Positions 17,204-29,848 of a stretch of DNA of 64,000 nucleotides are shown here, one piece after another. The notes below the pieces were generated by a model. It was not told the origin of the DNA. It searched no databases and was given only the letters and a program-made list of their open reading frames with translations. The stretch is from Alcaligenes faecalis (lineage in GTDB: Bacteria > Pseudomonadota > Gammaproteobacteria > Burkholderiales > Burkholderiaceae_B), in contig NZ_CP031747.1 in NCBI RefSeq assembly GCF_005311025.1, positions 2,168,954 through 2,232,953 of the forward strand, written 5' to 3'. The translations under genes were made by a program, and so were the position numbers. Numbering within the stretch: the first letter of the stretch is position 1; each line of letters opens with the position of its first letter.

Positions 17204-19125
17204 CTAGACCTGTCGCCCGATTTCTTCCATTGCTTCCTGAATTTCCAACCACTCTTCTTCCAGCGTTTGATGCGTCTTGGTGAGTTCACCATGTTCGGTC
17301 ATCAAGGCGGGGCGTTGGTCCTTGTAGCTGTCGGAGTAAAAGTCGGGGTCCTGCATCAAGGTATCCAGTTCCTGCAAACGCAGCTGAGCTTTCTCCATGG
17401 CTGACTCCACTTTCTTCAAGCGGCTTTCCAATGGCTTGCGTTGTTGGGCTTGCCGTTGACGCAGTTCGGCTTCCTGACGGCGTTGGGTCTTGCGGTCTGT
17501 GCCTTCAGCACCTGTATCCGCACGCGCTTCCTGGCGAGCTTCCGAGCGCGATTGCGCGCTGCGGGCCAGTAGCCAGTCGCGGTAGTCTTCCAGGTCGCCG
17601 TCAAACTCCTGAACCTGTCCATCGGCCACAATCCAGAAAGAATCAACGGTAGAACGCAACAAATGGCGATCGTGCGATACCAGCAGCACGCTGCCACCGT
17701 AATCAGCCAAGGCTGTCGCCAGGGCCTCACGGGTATCCACGTCCAAGTGGTTGGTTGGCTCGTCCAGCAGGAGCAGGTTGGGCTTTTGCCAAACAATCAG
17801 GGACAGGGCCAGACGTGCCTTTTCGCCACCGGAGAAGGGGGCAGTCAGGCTGGTGACCATATCACCGCTGAAACCGAAGGAGCCCAGGTAATTACGCAGT
17901 TCCTGCTCGCGGACATCCGGAGCCAGGCGCGCCAGATGTTGCAGGGGAGTGGAGTCCGGGTCAATAGAGTCCAGCTGGTGCTGGGCAAAGTAGCCGATTA
18001 CCAGACCTTTGGATTCCAGGCGTTCGCCTTTGATAGGTTCCAGCTTGCCGGCCAGGGTTTTGACCAGTGTGGATTTACCCGCACCGTTCATCCCCAAAAT
18101 ACCCACACGGGCACCGCCGCGTACCATCAGACGGACCTGGCTCAAAATCGCCTTGTCCTGACCGGGGTAACCCAGATCGGCTTGATCCAATGTCAGCAAG
18201 GGATCGGGTGTGTATTCGGGCGAGGGCAGGCGAATGGAAACGCTTGAGTCGTCGCGCAAGAGCGTCACGGTCTGCATGCGGGCCAACGCCTTGACGCGGC
18301 TTTGTGCCTGCTTGGCTTTGGTGGCCTGGGCCTTGAAGCGATCAATAAAGCTTTGCAGGCGCGCGGCTTCACGGGTTTGACGCTCGTAGGCGATCTGGCT
18401 TTGTTGAACGCGCTCGGCACGTTGCACCAGAAAGTCGTTGTAGCCGCCTTTGTAGCGAACCAGCTTGCCTTGATCCACGTGCAGAATCGAACGGGCCACG
18501 GCATCCAGAAACTCGGTGTCGTGCGAAATCAGCAGGACCGTGCCGGGGTAGGAGCCCAACCAGCGTTCCAGCCAGAGCATGGCGTCCAAGTCCAGGTGGT
18601 TGGTGGGTTCGTCCAGCAAGAGCAGGTCAGAAGGTGCCATCAGGGCGCGGGCCAGGGACAGGCGCATTTGCCAGCCACCGGAGAACTCGCGCACGGGCAG
18701 CATCCACTGATCGGGGCGGAAACCCAGACCGGCCAGCAGTTGCTCGGCACGCGAGGGGGCGGACCAGGCATCGGCTTCGATCAGGGCGTTTTCCAGTTCG
18801 GCAATGGCTTGGCCATCGCTGTCGGGCGTATTAGCACGTTTTTCCTGCAAGGCACGCAAGCGCTCGTCGCCATCGATAACAAATTCGCGGGCAGGGCGGT
18901 CACGGTCTGGAATGGTTTGGCGCACACTGGCCACTTCCCAGACTTCGGGGATGCTCAGGTCACCCCCGTCCAGATCCAGCTCGCCTTGCAGCAAGGCAAA
19001 CAGCGAGGATTTACCCGCACCGTTCTTGCCCACAATGCCCAGGCGCTCGCCCGGGTTGACGATGAAATCAGTATTGTCCAGCAGGACTTTGACGCCGCGA
19101 CGCAGCGTAATTCCAGTTGCGCGTA

Positions 19126-19129
<4 letters not shown>
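17204..19129 (-). CDS. yheS: ABC-F family ATPase YheS
   Basis: Soluble ribosome-associated ABC-F protein of 641 residues with two ABC cassettes and no membrane domain. First Walker A is GKNGAGKSS with signature FSGGWQ and LLLDEPTNHLDLD. The second is GMNGAGKST with FSGGEKARLAL and LLLDEPTNHLDVD. The inter-domain linker (RFKAQATKAKQAQSRVKAL) and a charged coiled-coil C-terminus match YheS length and layout. The start is GTG at 19129, overlapping the prmB stop by 4 bases (GTGA). By family knowledge it acts on stalled ribosomes; being coupled to the L3 methyltransferase gene fits a ribosome role. Confidence 0.92.
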
Positions 19130-22000
<2,871 letters not shown>

Positions 22001-22760
22001 AGGCTAGGCTCTGTGAATGCAGGCCGTCTTTGGCAGTATCAGGATACAGAAGGCGCATGATGCGCGGTTTACCACCGCAGCGGCCGAGCTTGAATGGAGG
22101 CAACAGGATAACCGAGTCTGCCCCTTCCATGCACGGTTTTGTGGCTTTCTTTGTCGCTTTTGAGGACAGATGCGTGTGGGATGCAGTCTGTCAGCAAGGC
22201 CAGGAAGGTGGTGTGTTGGCCAAGTGAACTTCATGTGCAGATGTGAATGCGGAGGTCTGCAATATCTGTATTGGATTTTTTTTGTTTACTTTATTTCTGA
22301 AGTTTTTTTTTCTTTTTTCTTGTGGTTCGATAATTATTTTTCTACTTACCCTTGTTTTTCTTATCCCAGCTATTTTGTTTATTTATTATTGCTGCTGCTC
22401 AATTCAATCAGCTACGTAATCAAGTATTTCAAGATAATAAAAAATAAGCATGTATTGCCATACAAGCTTTGTGTGAAATTCTTGGGCGAGGCCTGGTTTG
22501 CGGGTGTGTGCTGCCTGATCGTATAGCCTGCTTCTTTCTCGCTTGTCTCTGTAGGGCTTATGTAACAAGGGTTTAACCCTTTTTCGTCCAGGGTCATGAG
22601 TCTATCCATGTTGAGAATGAGGTGGCCTGCAGCCATGCGCTTTGATTCGGTTTCTCTTTTTACATTTTATAAAATTTATCGATTTTTTATCTGCCTAGAA
22701 TGATCGTGAAGTGTTTTTTTGCTGCATTCAGTTCTTGTTTTTCATTCAAACGGAGGGCTT
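22001..22760. other. Long intergenic region with an A+T-rich island
   Basis: Between dapD and the micro-ORF at 22761. Bases 22250-22450 are strikingly T/A-rich (long T tracts) compared with the surroundings, and a palindrome AAGGGTT-T-AACCCTT lies at 22567-22581. A 118-codon open frame through it (22170-22526) encodes only low-complexity aromatic/hydrophobic sequence, as any T-rich DNA would, and has no ribosome site. Nothing else is recognised; it may be acquired DNA or a large regulatory region. Confidence 0.5.
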
Positions 22761-22835
22761 ATGCGATCGATCCTTTTATGGCTTCTGGGTGTTCCTATCC
22801 CTATCATCATTTTGCTGGCTCTGTTTTGGCACTAA
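22761..22835 (+). CDS. 24-residue single-pass membrane micropeptide
   Basis: The ATG at 22761 has a strong ribosome site (GGAGGG, three bases upstream) and encodes MRSILLWLLGVPIPIIILLA followed by LFWH, a single membrane segment with a GVPIPIII core. It ends 36 bases before a 301-residue membrane protein gene in the same direction. From memory, similar short proteins with a G-[IV]-P-[IL]-P pattern occur in other proteobacteria, but this was not checked. The ribosome site, composition and position support translation; function unknown. Confidence 0.6.
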   Translation: MRSILLWLLGVPIPIIILLALFWH

Positions 22836-22871
22836 GGTGCGTGCGATCACAGTCTGAAATAAGGAATCATC

Positions 22872-23777
22872 ATGGCTACAACGCAATTTGGTTCGGATGC
22901 AGGTTTGGGGACGCAAGCCGTGGCGGAGTCTTCGCACTCCGCTGTGTCTTGGGGCGCTGTCATCGGGGGCGCGGTTATTGCCGCTGCCCTGACGGTGACC
23001 TTGCTGGTAGGTGGGACCGGCCTGGGTTTCATGGCGATTTCCCCGTGGAGTAATGACGGGGCCTCAGGCACCACGATGGCTATCGGGACGATTATCTGGC
23101 TTTTTGTCACGCAGATCATTGCCTACGGTATTGCGGGCTATGTCACTGGACGTCTGCGTACCAATTGGACAGGTGTTCACGGTGACGAAGTTCATTTCCG
23201 CGATACGGCGCATGGTTTTCTGGTCTGGGCCGTGAGTGCGGTTGTCAGCGTCTTCTTGCTGGGCTCGGGTGTCGCCTCGCTGGTCTCGGGTACGGCTCAG
23301 GCAGGGGCGAATCTGGCCGGGGCTGGAGTGGGAGCGGCATCGGCCATCGTAGGCCAGGCAGGCAAGGATCAGGCGCAAGGCCCCGGCTTGGGCTATTTCA
23401 CCGACACCTTGTTGCGTCCGGCAGATCCTGCCAATGCGCCTGCTCAGACTGGCAACCCGGAACGTGAGGTCAGCCGGATTCTGGCTCGCAGCCTCAAAGA
23501 AGGGGAGGTGTCCCAGCAGGATCAGGATTACTTGCTGCGTTTGGTGGCCAACCGTACCGGCTTGACGCCCGAGCAAGCCAAGGAGCGCCTGGACTCCGTG
23601 CAAAAGCAAGCCAAGGAAACAGCCGACAAGCTGGAGCAGCAAGCTCGTGAAGCGGCTGACACCGCTCGCAAGGCAGCCGCTGCTTTCGCGCTGTGGGCAT
23701 TTGCGTCCTTGCTGGTAGGTGCCTTCGTGGCCAGTCTGGCTGCAACGATTGGTGGACGGGCGCGTATCACGCGTTAA
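22872..23777 (+). CDS. Conserved membrane protein of unknown function, 301 aa
   Basis: Four likely membrane segments: SWGAVIGGAVIAAALTVTLL (about 26-45), IIWLFVTQIIAYGIAGYVTG (about 74-93), FLVWAVSAVVSVFLLGSG (about 115-132) and a C-terminal FALWAFASLLVGAFVASLAA (about 271-290). Between the third and fourth is a soluble region with a charged coiled coil rich in Ala, Lys and Glu (about 225-265: AKERLDSVQKQAKETADKLE). GXXXG/Ala-Gly packing motifs are common. It follows the 24-residue membrane peptide and is closed by a terminator at 23826. I do not recognise a named family; an envelope role is inferred from topology only. Confidence 0.75.
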   Translation: MATTQFGSDAGLGTQAVAESSHSAVSWGAVIGGAVIAAALTVTLLVGGTGLGFMAISPWSNDGASGTTMAIGTIIWLFVTQIIAYGIAGYVTGRLRTNWTGVHGDEVHFRDTAHGFLVWAVSAVVSVFLLGSGVASLVSGTAQAGANLAGAGVGAASAIVGQAGKDQAQGPGLGYFTDTLLRPADPANAPAQTGNPEREVSRILARSLKEGEVSQQDQDYLLRLVANRTGLTPEQAKERLDSVQKQAKETADKLEQQAREAADTARKAAAAFALWAFASLLVGAFVASLAATIGGRARITR

Positions 23778-23825
23778 GCCCCAGTCATGATGCCAGGCCG
23801 CTTATAAGTTGAGGCGGGCAGTGCA

Positions 23826-23859
23826 GGCCCCCGGATGTCAGAGCTCCGGGGGCCTTTTT
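23826..23859 (+). terminator. Rho-independent terminator
   Basis: GGCCCCCGGA (23826-23835) pairs with TCCGGGGGCC (23845-23854), followed by five T. Ends the micropeptide/membrane-protein unit. Confidence 0.92.
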
Positions 23860-23897
23860 GTTTCTGCTTCCATCAAGTTGCTGTCTGGTCAGTTCCT

Positions 23898-24665
23898 TCA
23901 AGGAACACGAATAAAGTTGCTGGGTGCTTGCCCCAAGCGGCGACGAAACATGGTGGAAAAGGCACTGGAGCTGTCGTAACCCAGATCCAGTGCAATCTGT
24001 GTGACGGATTGGCCGGCCGACAGCTTGGCCAGAGCCGCCAGCAGACAGGCTTGTTGACGCCATTCACTAAAACTCATGCCGGTTTGTTGCCGGAACAGGC
24101 GCGTAAAACTGCGCAGGCTTTTATTGATTTGCCCGGCCCACTGTTCTGGCGTGCTTTGAATATTGGGCTGACTTAAAAAGTCTTTGCAGAGCTGGGCCAG
24201 GGATGGGTCTTGAGGGATGGGGGCAAAGAGCGGCATGGTTTGCGCCAAACCGACTTCATGCAGAAGCAGTTGAGCCAAGGCGCCGTCGCGGCCATCTTCC
24301 TCGTACAGAGCGGGCAAGGCCAGGGAGGCCAGCAACAAGTGATGCAGCAAGGGCGTAATGACCAGCACTTCGCAGTGTGTGCTGCTGCGAGGTGCTGCTT
24401 CCGGCTCTATATATAAGCTTCGGGTGCTGGCGCTTTGCATGCGAACGCGATGGCGTTTGCCAGCTGGAATCCACACGCCGCTATAAGGTGGAATTACCCA
24501 GGCGCCATCGTCGGTTTCGACTTCCATCAGCCCGGTCATGGCATAGAGCATTTGCGCCCGTCGGTGCACATGAAAGTCCAGCAGCGTGCCCGGCGCGTAG
24601 TCCGTGCCAATCGCCAGCAAGGGGCGAGGGGTGGCATCTACGCTATCCAGTCGTACATTGTGCAT
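23898..24665 (-). CDS. AraC-family regulator with N-terminal cupin
   Basis: A 255-residue regulator. The N-terminal cupin sensor (FHVHRRAQMLYAMTGLMEVE, about 31-50) is followed by two C-terminal helix-turn-helix units (SFSEWRQQACLLAALAKLSA, VTQIALDLGYDSSSAFSTMF, LGQAPSNFIR). The build matches the NimR-like AraC branch that controls adjacent exporters. ATG 24665 is preferred, with AGAGG seven bases before it; the upstream in-frame TTG 24722 lacks a site. It is divergent from the TauE/SafE gene, its most likely target. Confidence 0.86.
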   Translation of the reverse strand: MHNVRLDSVDATPRPLLAIGTDYAPGTLLDFHVHRRAQMLYAMTGLMEVETDDGAWVIPPYSGVWIPAGKRHRVRMQSASTRSLYIEPEAAPRSSTHCEVLVITPLLHHLLLASLALPALYEEDGRDGALAQLLLHEVGLAQTMPLFAPIPQDPSLAQLCKDFLSQPNIQSTPEQWAGQINKSLRSFTRLFRQQTGMSFSEWRQQACLLAALAKLSAGQSVTQIALDLGYDSSSAFSTMFRRRLGQAPSNFIRVP

Positions 24666-24771
24666 AAGCAAGCCTCTGGCCGAAACGAAAGTATTGTTGA
24701 CCGGTTTTAGCATGCCAGCCAAAGCAGGGCGACCTATTCTTGGGTTTTGTCATCTGTGTTGATGGGCGGCT

Positions 24772-25578
24772 ATGTATTTTCTATTGCTGTTTTTTGGTTT
24801 GCTGGCTGGCGTGACCACCGTGCTGTTTGGCTTCGGTGGCGGTTTTGTGGTGGTTCCCGTGCTGTATTCGGTGCTGATTGGCATGTATGGCGTGGACAGT
24901 CAGATGGGGCAGGCGGCCATGCATATTGCGGTGGCCACTTCCACCTGCGTCATGATTTTTGGTGCTGGCCTGTCTACCTGGCGCCACCACAAGGCGGGCA
25001 CTGTGCCTTGGGGGCAAGTGCGTCCTTTGCTCCTGTTCATCGCCTTGGGGGCGATTCCCGGTGCGGCAGCAGCCATGGCCTTGAGCGGGTCCTGGGTACG
25101 TTGGGTTTTTGTGGTGTATCTGGGCCTGACGATTCTGGATAGCCTGTTTCGTTCCGGCTTCACCCAAGAGTCCAGCAATACCATGCGCCCTTTAAGCAAG
25201 GCCAGTAGCGCTGGGGCCGGGGTGATTATTGGTGCGATTGCCGCCTTTTTGGGTGTCGGTGGTAGCGTGATCACCGTCCCCCTGATGCGTCGACGCGGTG
25301 CCAGCATGACCGCTGCCACGGCCGCAGCCAACCCCTTGTCCTTGCCGATGGCGGTGGTGGGGAGCCTGACCTACGCCATGCTGGCCTGGAATGCCGATTC
25401 CTTGGGGGCCTGGCATGCAGGTTATATCGACTTGCGCGCATGCCTGGTGCTGGTGATTGGCTCCTGGCTGGGGATTCGCTTCACCTCGCGCTGGATCGGC
25501 AAGATCCCGGACAGCATTCATGCCAAAGCCTATATCGCCTTGTTGGGGCTGGTGTTTTTGGTGATGCTGCTGGTTTAA
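24772..25578 (+). CDS. TauE/SafE-family anion exporter
   Basis: A 268-residue membrane protein with about eight hydrophobic segments and the two half-repeats typical of TauE/SafE (LFGFGGGFVVVPVLY near 18-32 and FLGVGGSVITVPLMRRRG near 160-177). Family members export sulfite, sulfoacetate or other small organic anions. It stands alone, divergent from an AraC regulator. It is 16 kb from sorAB, so a sulfite role cannot be assumed from context. Confidence 0.86.
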   Translation: MYFLLLFFGLLAGVTTVLFGFGGGFVVVPVLYSVLIGMYGVDSQMGQAAMHIAVATSTCVMIFGAGLSTWRHHKAGTVPWGQVRPLLLFIALGAIPGAAAAMALSGSWVRWVFVVYLGLTILDSLFRSGFTQESSNTMRPLSKASSAGAGVIIGAIAAFLGVGGSVITVPLMRRRGASMTAATAAANPLSLPMAVVGSLTYAMLAWNADSLGAWHAGYIDLRACLVLVIGSWLGIRFTSRWIGKIPDSIHAKAYIALLGLVFLVMLLV

Positions 25579-25744
25579 GCGTTGCAGGGGTGGCCTTGCG
25601 CCACCGATCTCTCCAAGCTTGAAGGCTTCACTTTTCCTGTTTTGAAAACTTGTGTTTTTTTGTTGAGTGCGGCGACATGCAGTGCTTGGTGTGCTGCATT
25701 TTTCCCTATACTGAGCAGCACAGCACAAACAGGAGTGGGGCAAC

Positions 25745-27520
25745 ATGACAACAGAGATTGCAGTGGTCTTGGGTCTGGCTTTAATCGCGATTGTCTTGTT
25801 TGCTACAGAAAAACTCCGAATAGATGCTATCGCCTTGCTGGTGCTCAGCACCTTGGCGGTTCTGGGTTTGGTGACTCCCGAGCAGGCCGTGGGTGGTTTC
25901 AGCAATCCGGCCACGGTTACCGTCGCGGCCATGTTTGTGCTGGCTGCCGGGCTGCAAAATAGCGGGGCGCTGTCCGGGATTGGGGATTTGCTGAGCAAGG
26001 CACGCTCCCCTGTGCAGTTTCTGCTGCTGTTGTTTCTGGTTCTGGCGGTGATTGCTCCTTTCGTGAACAACACGGCGGTGGTAGCGGTATTCATTCCCAT
26101 CGTCATGGCCGCCTGCGCACGGATAGGCATGTCGGCCTCCAAAGCGCTTATCCCCTTGTCCTATGTCTCGCAAATGGCCGGGGTCTGTACCTTGGTCGGG
26201 ACCTCTACCAACCTGCTGGTCAATGCCATTGCCCGCGATCTGGGCCATCCCGGTTTCACCATGTTCGAGTTCACCGCCTTGGGGGTGATCTGTATGGCTG
26301 TGGGGTGTCTTTATTTGCTGACGATAGGGCGCTGGTTACTGCCCGATGCCCGTGGCGGCGAGTTGGTCGAGCAATATGAGCTGGGAAAATACATTACCGA
26401 GCTGCGGGTGATGCCCGATTCTTCCCTGATTGGCCAATCGGTGGGCGATGCCAAGCTGGGCGAGCAATACGGGGTGTTTGTGTTGGAGCTGTTGCGCGGC
26501 GATACCAAAGTGTGGGGCCCGCGAGAGCAGAAGATCGAGCAGGACGATGTGCTGTTGGCGCGCGGAGACTGGACCAAGCTGGACGAGCTGCGCAAAGAAG
26601 CGGGTCTGGAGGTAGACCCCCAGTTCAAGCTGGAACAACAGTCTTTCGAGCAGGTTGATCAGGTCTTGACCGAGGTCATGATTGCGCCGCGTTCGCGTAT
26701 CAGTGGTCGTACTTTGGGCAGTTTGGGAGCAGGCTGGCACAAGAACGCCACCGTGCTGGGCATTCATCGCCGTGGTCAGGTCTTGCGTGAGCAATTGCGT
26801 GCTGTGCGTTTGCAGGTGGGCGATATCTTGTTGATGTTGACTCCGGCCGCAGAGGCGGCCGATTTGCGGGCTGACAGCAATATCATCGTGCTGTCCGAGC
26901 GCGAGGCCGAAAAGGAAATGGGTTGGCGTGCGCCGTTTGCACTGGTCACCATGGCCCTGGTGATTTTGTTGCCTGCCTTGGGCTGGGTGCCTATCAGCAT
27001 CACCTCCTTGTTCGGTGCCGTGGCCATGACACTGGCCGGTTGTCTGAAAGCAGATGATGTGTACGACGCCATAGACTGGCGCATCATCATCTTGATGGCG
27101 GGCTTGCTGCCTTTGGGTATGGCCATGAGCGAGACTGGCGCGGCCCAGTTCCTGGTCGAAAATACCGTTGGTCTGGTGAAGTCCTTTGGACCTTTGACCG
27201 TGTTGGCCGTGGTCTACCTGATGGCCCTGATGCTGACGGAGTTCATGAGCAATGCCGCTGCTGCTGTCTTGCTGACACCGATAGGAATGTCCACGGCGAA
27301 AATGATGGGCGTCGATCCCACTCCATTCCTGATTGCCGTTACCTTCGCGGCTTCCACCAGTTTTGCCACGCCTGTGGGTTATCAGACCAACACCATGGTT
27401 TATGGCGCAGGCGGCTATCGTTTTGTGGATTTCCTGAAAGTGGGTTTGCCCTTGAATCTGATTTTCTGGGTGTTGGGCGTGTTGTTGATCCCCGTTTTCT
27501 GGCCCTTCAATCCGGCTTGA
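25745..27520 (+). CDS. SLC13/DASS-type anion transporter with two RCK_C domains
   Basis: A 591-residue permease of the ArsB/NhaD (DASS) superfamily. Membrane segments occupy about 1-200 and 395-585, with paired hairpin motifs PFVNNTAVVAVFIP / VGTSTNLLVN and FMSNAAAAVLLTP / VGYQTNTMVYG. Between them lie two TrkA-C (RCK_C) regulatory domains (about 210-290 and 295-385). This layout is found in sodium-coupled sulfate or dicarboxylate transporters; the ligand is not evident. Single-gene unit with AGGAGTGGGG upstream as ribosome site. Confidence 0.86.
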   Translation: MTTEIAVVLGLALIAIVLFATEKLRIDAIALLVLSTLAVLGLVTPEQAVGGFSNPATVTVAAMFVLAAGLQNSGALSGIGDLLSKARSPVQFLLLLFLVLAVIAPFVNNTAVVAVFIPIVMAACARIGMSASKALIPLSYVSQMAGVCTLVGTSTNLLVNAIARDLGHPGFTMFEFTALGVICMAVGCLYLLTIGRWLLPDARGGELVEQYELGKYITELRVMPDSSLIGQSVGDAKLGEQYGVFVLELLRGDTKVWGPREQKIEQDDVLLARGDWTKLDELRKEAGLEVDPQFKLEQQSFEQVDQVLTEVMIAPRSRISGRTLGSLGAGWHKNATVLGIHRRGQVLREQLRAVRLQVGDILLMLTPAAEAADLRADSNIIVLSEREAEKEMGWRAPFALVTMALVILLPALGWVPISITSLFGAVAMTLAGCLKADDVYDAIDWRIIILMAGLLPLGMAMSETGAAQFLVENTVGLVKSFGPLTVLAVVYLMALMLTEFMSNAAAAVLLTPIGMSTAKMMGVDPTPFLIAVTFAASTSFATPVGYQTNTMVYGAGGYRFVDFLKVGLPLNLIFWVLGVLLIPVFWPFNPA

Positions 27521-27616
27521 ACCCGCTACTTATACGGCAAGAATAAAAGAAGCCCTGGTCATGGCCTCACCGGCCCCGCAGACCATCCGGATGATGCAGG
27601 GACGAGAGGAACCTGA

Positions 27617-28048
27617 TTACAGGCTTGCATCACCCGAGGGGCCGGATTGTTCCTTGGGATCTTTCCAGCGATAGCTCAGCAGCAGCACCCACAGGGTGGC
27701 CATGCCCAGTCCGTACAACATGGCTCCATAGGAAACAGAAATATCAATACCGCAGACCCGCGAGAAGCGGTCCGCGGTATCGCAGATATTCTTGATAGCC
27801 AGTACAAACAAGACGGTGTTGACGGCCATGGCCAGACAAGCGGACACCGCCCGTTCTGCCCAGATCAGACTGGCAACGGCCAGAATGGACAAGGGCATCA
27901 AGGAGTTGAGCACACTGGTATGCCAGGCTGAATACGCCTGGGAGGAGTTGAGCAAACTTTCGTTGACGTGCGCAAAGGGAAAGAGCCACAACACAATCAA
28001 AGCAGCGCACAGGAAAAAAATCAGTTTCCTGGTGGTGATGTTGAACAC
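27617..28048 (-). CDS. Small membrane protein of unknown function, 143 aa
   Basis: Four hydrophobic segments (about 8-25, 48-64, 70-88, 105-124), a short cytoplasmic C-terminus rich in Lys, Gly and Ser, and two cysteines (CDTADRFSRVCG) in the loop between TM3 and TM4. The family is not recognised. It stands alone on the minus strand between the SLC13 gene and the DUF1090 gene. Codon use is like its neighbours. Confidence 0.65.
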   Translation of the reverse strand: MFNITTRKLIFFLCAALIVLWLFPFAHVNESLLNSSQAYSAWHTSVLNSLMPLSILAVASLIWAERAVSACLAMAVNTVLFVLAIKNICDTADRFSRVCGIDISVSYGAMLYGLGMATLWVLLLSYRWKDPKEQSGPSGDASL

Positions 28049-28305
28049 GATTAAAAGTAAAAGTTTGCTTTATGAGGATTTCGAGTGTAACTGAACTGTT
28101 TTATGCTTAAAGACAAGTTGTGTAAATTTCTCGGCACAATTTGCGACAATTTTGTTACTTGAATATGACATAAACAGAAGAATTTTCGAATTTAATCACG
28201 TTTTCGTGACAAATTGACGAAGTCTATTCCAATCGTCCACCTGAGGTAAATTGGAGTCTGGATTGTATGATGGCTATCTGGATGAACACTGCAGGAGTAA
28301 CAAGG

Positions 28306-28704
28306 ATGAAACGTTCCGTACGGTGCTTGAGTGCTGTATTAAGTGTGATGGCCTTGCCCGCCTGGGCTGATAACCCGGCTTGCCAGTATCGGGCGGCCGA
28401 AATTCAGAACCAGATCAACTATGCTCGCCAGCATGGCAATGTTCATCGAGAGCGTGGCCTGGAGCGCGCCTTGACCAATGTGCAGATGCATTGCCGGGAC
28501 GCGGATTTGCTGCGTGATGTACAGGAAGATATCCGCGAGCAGGAAGAGGACATCCAGGAACGCCTGGATGAAATCGCCGAGAAACGGGCTGAAGGGCGAC
28601 AAGACAAGGTGGAAAAGCTGGAGAAAAAACTGGAACGTGATCGTGCCAAATTGGAACAACTGCAAGATGAATTGAAAGAATTGCAGGCTCTGGGTGCTCA
28701 GTAA
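28306..28704 (+). CDS. DUF1090 periplasmic protein (YqjC-like)
   Basis: A 132-residue exported protein. The signal peptide is cleaved after WADN-type AWA (about 20), then a CxYRAAEIQNQINYA region, a second cysteine in MHCRDADL, and a long charged coiled coil (about 65-125) give the DUF1090 pattern. ATG 28306 is chosen, preceded by AGGAG at 28292-28296; the in-frame ATG at 28267 would hide the signal peptide. The function of the family is unknown. Confidence 0.83.
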   Translation: MKRSVRCLSAVLSVMALPAWADNPACQYRAAEIQNQINYARQHGNVHRERGLERALTNVQMHCRDADLLRDVQEDIREQEEDIQERLDEIAEKRAEGRQDKVEKLEKKLERDRAKLEQLQDELKELQALGAQ

Positions 28705-28782
28705 AAAGCGTCACCGCAAGTCCTGAGTCTTTTCCTGTTCTGGCGATTGATCGCGTTAAAAAAGCCGGAGTCAGAAATAAAT

Positions 28783-28811
28783 ACGTGCTCCCACTGGGGG
28801 CACGTTCTTTT
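28783..28811 (+). terminator. Rho-independent terminator after DUF1090 gene
   Basis: Ten-pair stem (28783-28792 with 28796-28805, one G-T pair), loop ACT, then TCTTTT. Confidence 0.8.
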
Positions 28812-28890
28812 GAATCTGAAAGGACTGCTTATAATCACAGGTGCAGTCGGCGCAATGATGTAAGCCGACCAAGCATAAAACAAGAGTGGT

Positions 28891-29814
28891 ATGAGCAGAA
28901 AAAGTACAGGTCGTAGCGTTAAAAAAACCAGTAGTAGAAAAAAGACAGGGCAGGCAAACCCGTCCCGATTTCTGAAGTCCGTCCTTGCCGCGGCCCTGAC
29001 CAGTTTCGGGATTGCAACGGCCTGGCTTCATCCCCAAGGGCTGAACTGGCAAAGTCTTGAACCGTTTCTGGTGTCCTTGGGTTGGCCAGGTGCGACGCAG
29101 CAGGATAGTGTGCCTGTTCCGGCCTCGGTCGAGGGGTATGTTCAAACCTCTTTTGCACATTGCCCCCAGTTCTTTCCCGGCTCGCGACCTGTCGTGCCCA
29201 TGGCTTACACGCAAAGAGAGTTGTGCTTCAGCTCTTTTGCGATTTTGCATAGCGGCCAAACCAAGACGCCGGTGTTTGTCGTCCAGCGTCTGAACCGTCA
29301 GCAGATTCAGTCCGCCAAAGGCTTGAAGCGCACGGATCGTTTTTATGCTGAAGGCCGTTTGCCGCAGGCAGAGCGAGCCGAGCTGAATGACTATCGAGGC
29401 TCGGGCTTTTCGCGCGGGCATATGGCTCCGGCAGGGGATATGGCGTCGGAGCAGAGCATGGCGCAGAGCTTTTCTCTGGCCAATATGGTGCCGCAAAATC
29501 AGGTCCACAACGCCGGCCCCTGGAACAAGATCGAAGCCGATACCCGTAAATATGTGGCGCGTGCCGCAGGCAATGTGTATGTGTTCACCGGACCTGTGTA
29601 CGAGCGCAATGCCGCGACGATAGGTTCCAGCCAGGTTGCCGTTCCCAGTCATTTGTTCAAGCTGGTGTATGACGCAACAACAGGGCGATCCTGGGTACAT
29701 TGGCAGGCTAACCAGGCTTCCACTCGTGTTGGACCACCCATCAGCTACGAGGAGTTTGTAAGACGGACAGGCTTGCACTTGCTGCCTGACACCAGTCTGA
29801 AAAGATCGGGTTGA
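28891..29814 (+). CDS. DNA/RNA non-specific endonuclease (NUC1/Serratia family)
   Basis: A 307-residue protein with a basic N-terminus (1-25) and one hydrophobic segment (about 27-46) that is either a signal peptide or a membrane anchor. The beta-beta-alpha-metal nuclease domain follows. The catalytic motif reads SRGH (174-177; His177 the general base) instead of the usual DRGH, followed by MAPAGDM. The metal-binding Asn is Asn207 in HNAGPWNKIE. Cys91 and Cys112 could form a disulfide outside the cytoplasm. No immunity-type gene adjoins it, so nutrient scavenging or extracellular DNA turnover is likelier than toxin function. Confidence 0.86.
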   Translation: MSRKSTGRSVKKTSSRKKTGQANPSRFLKSVLAAALTSFGIATAWLHPQGLNWQSLEPFLVSLGWPGATQQDSVPVPASVEGYVQTSFAHCPQFFPGSRPVVPMAYTQRELCFSSFAILHSGQTKTPVFVVQRLNRQQIQSAKGLKRTDRFYAEGRLPQAERAELNDYRGSGFSRGHMAPAGDMASEQSMAQSFSLANMVPQNQVHNAGPWNKIEADTRKYVARAAGNVYVFTGPVYERNAATIGSSQVAVPSHLFKLVYDATTGRSWVHWQANQASTRVGPPISYEEFVRRTGLHLLPDTSLKRSG

Positions 29815-29848
29815 AGCAGGCACCTTGGCGTGTGGGCACTAGCCCGTT

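Noticed and set aside
22170-22526. 118-codon frame with a hydrophobic Phe/Tyr/Leu-rich stretch
   Set aside because: Comes from T-tract DNA; no ribosome site, no regular membrane topology, and unlike any family I know.
28891-29814. Nuclease as a secreted toxin with immunity partner
   Set aside because: Neither neighbour looks like an immunity protein; no delivery domain (PAAR, Rhs, VgrG or colicin receptor region) is present.
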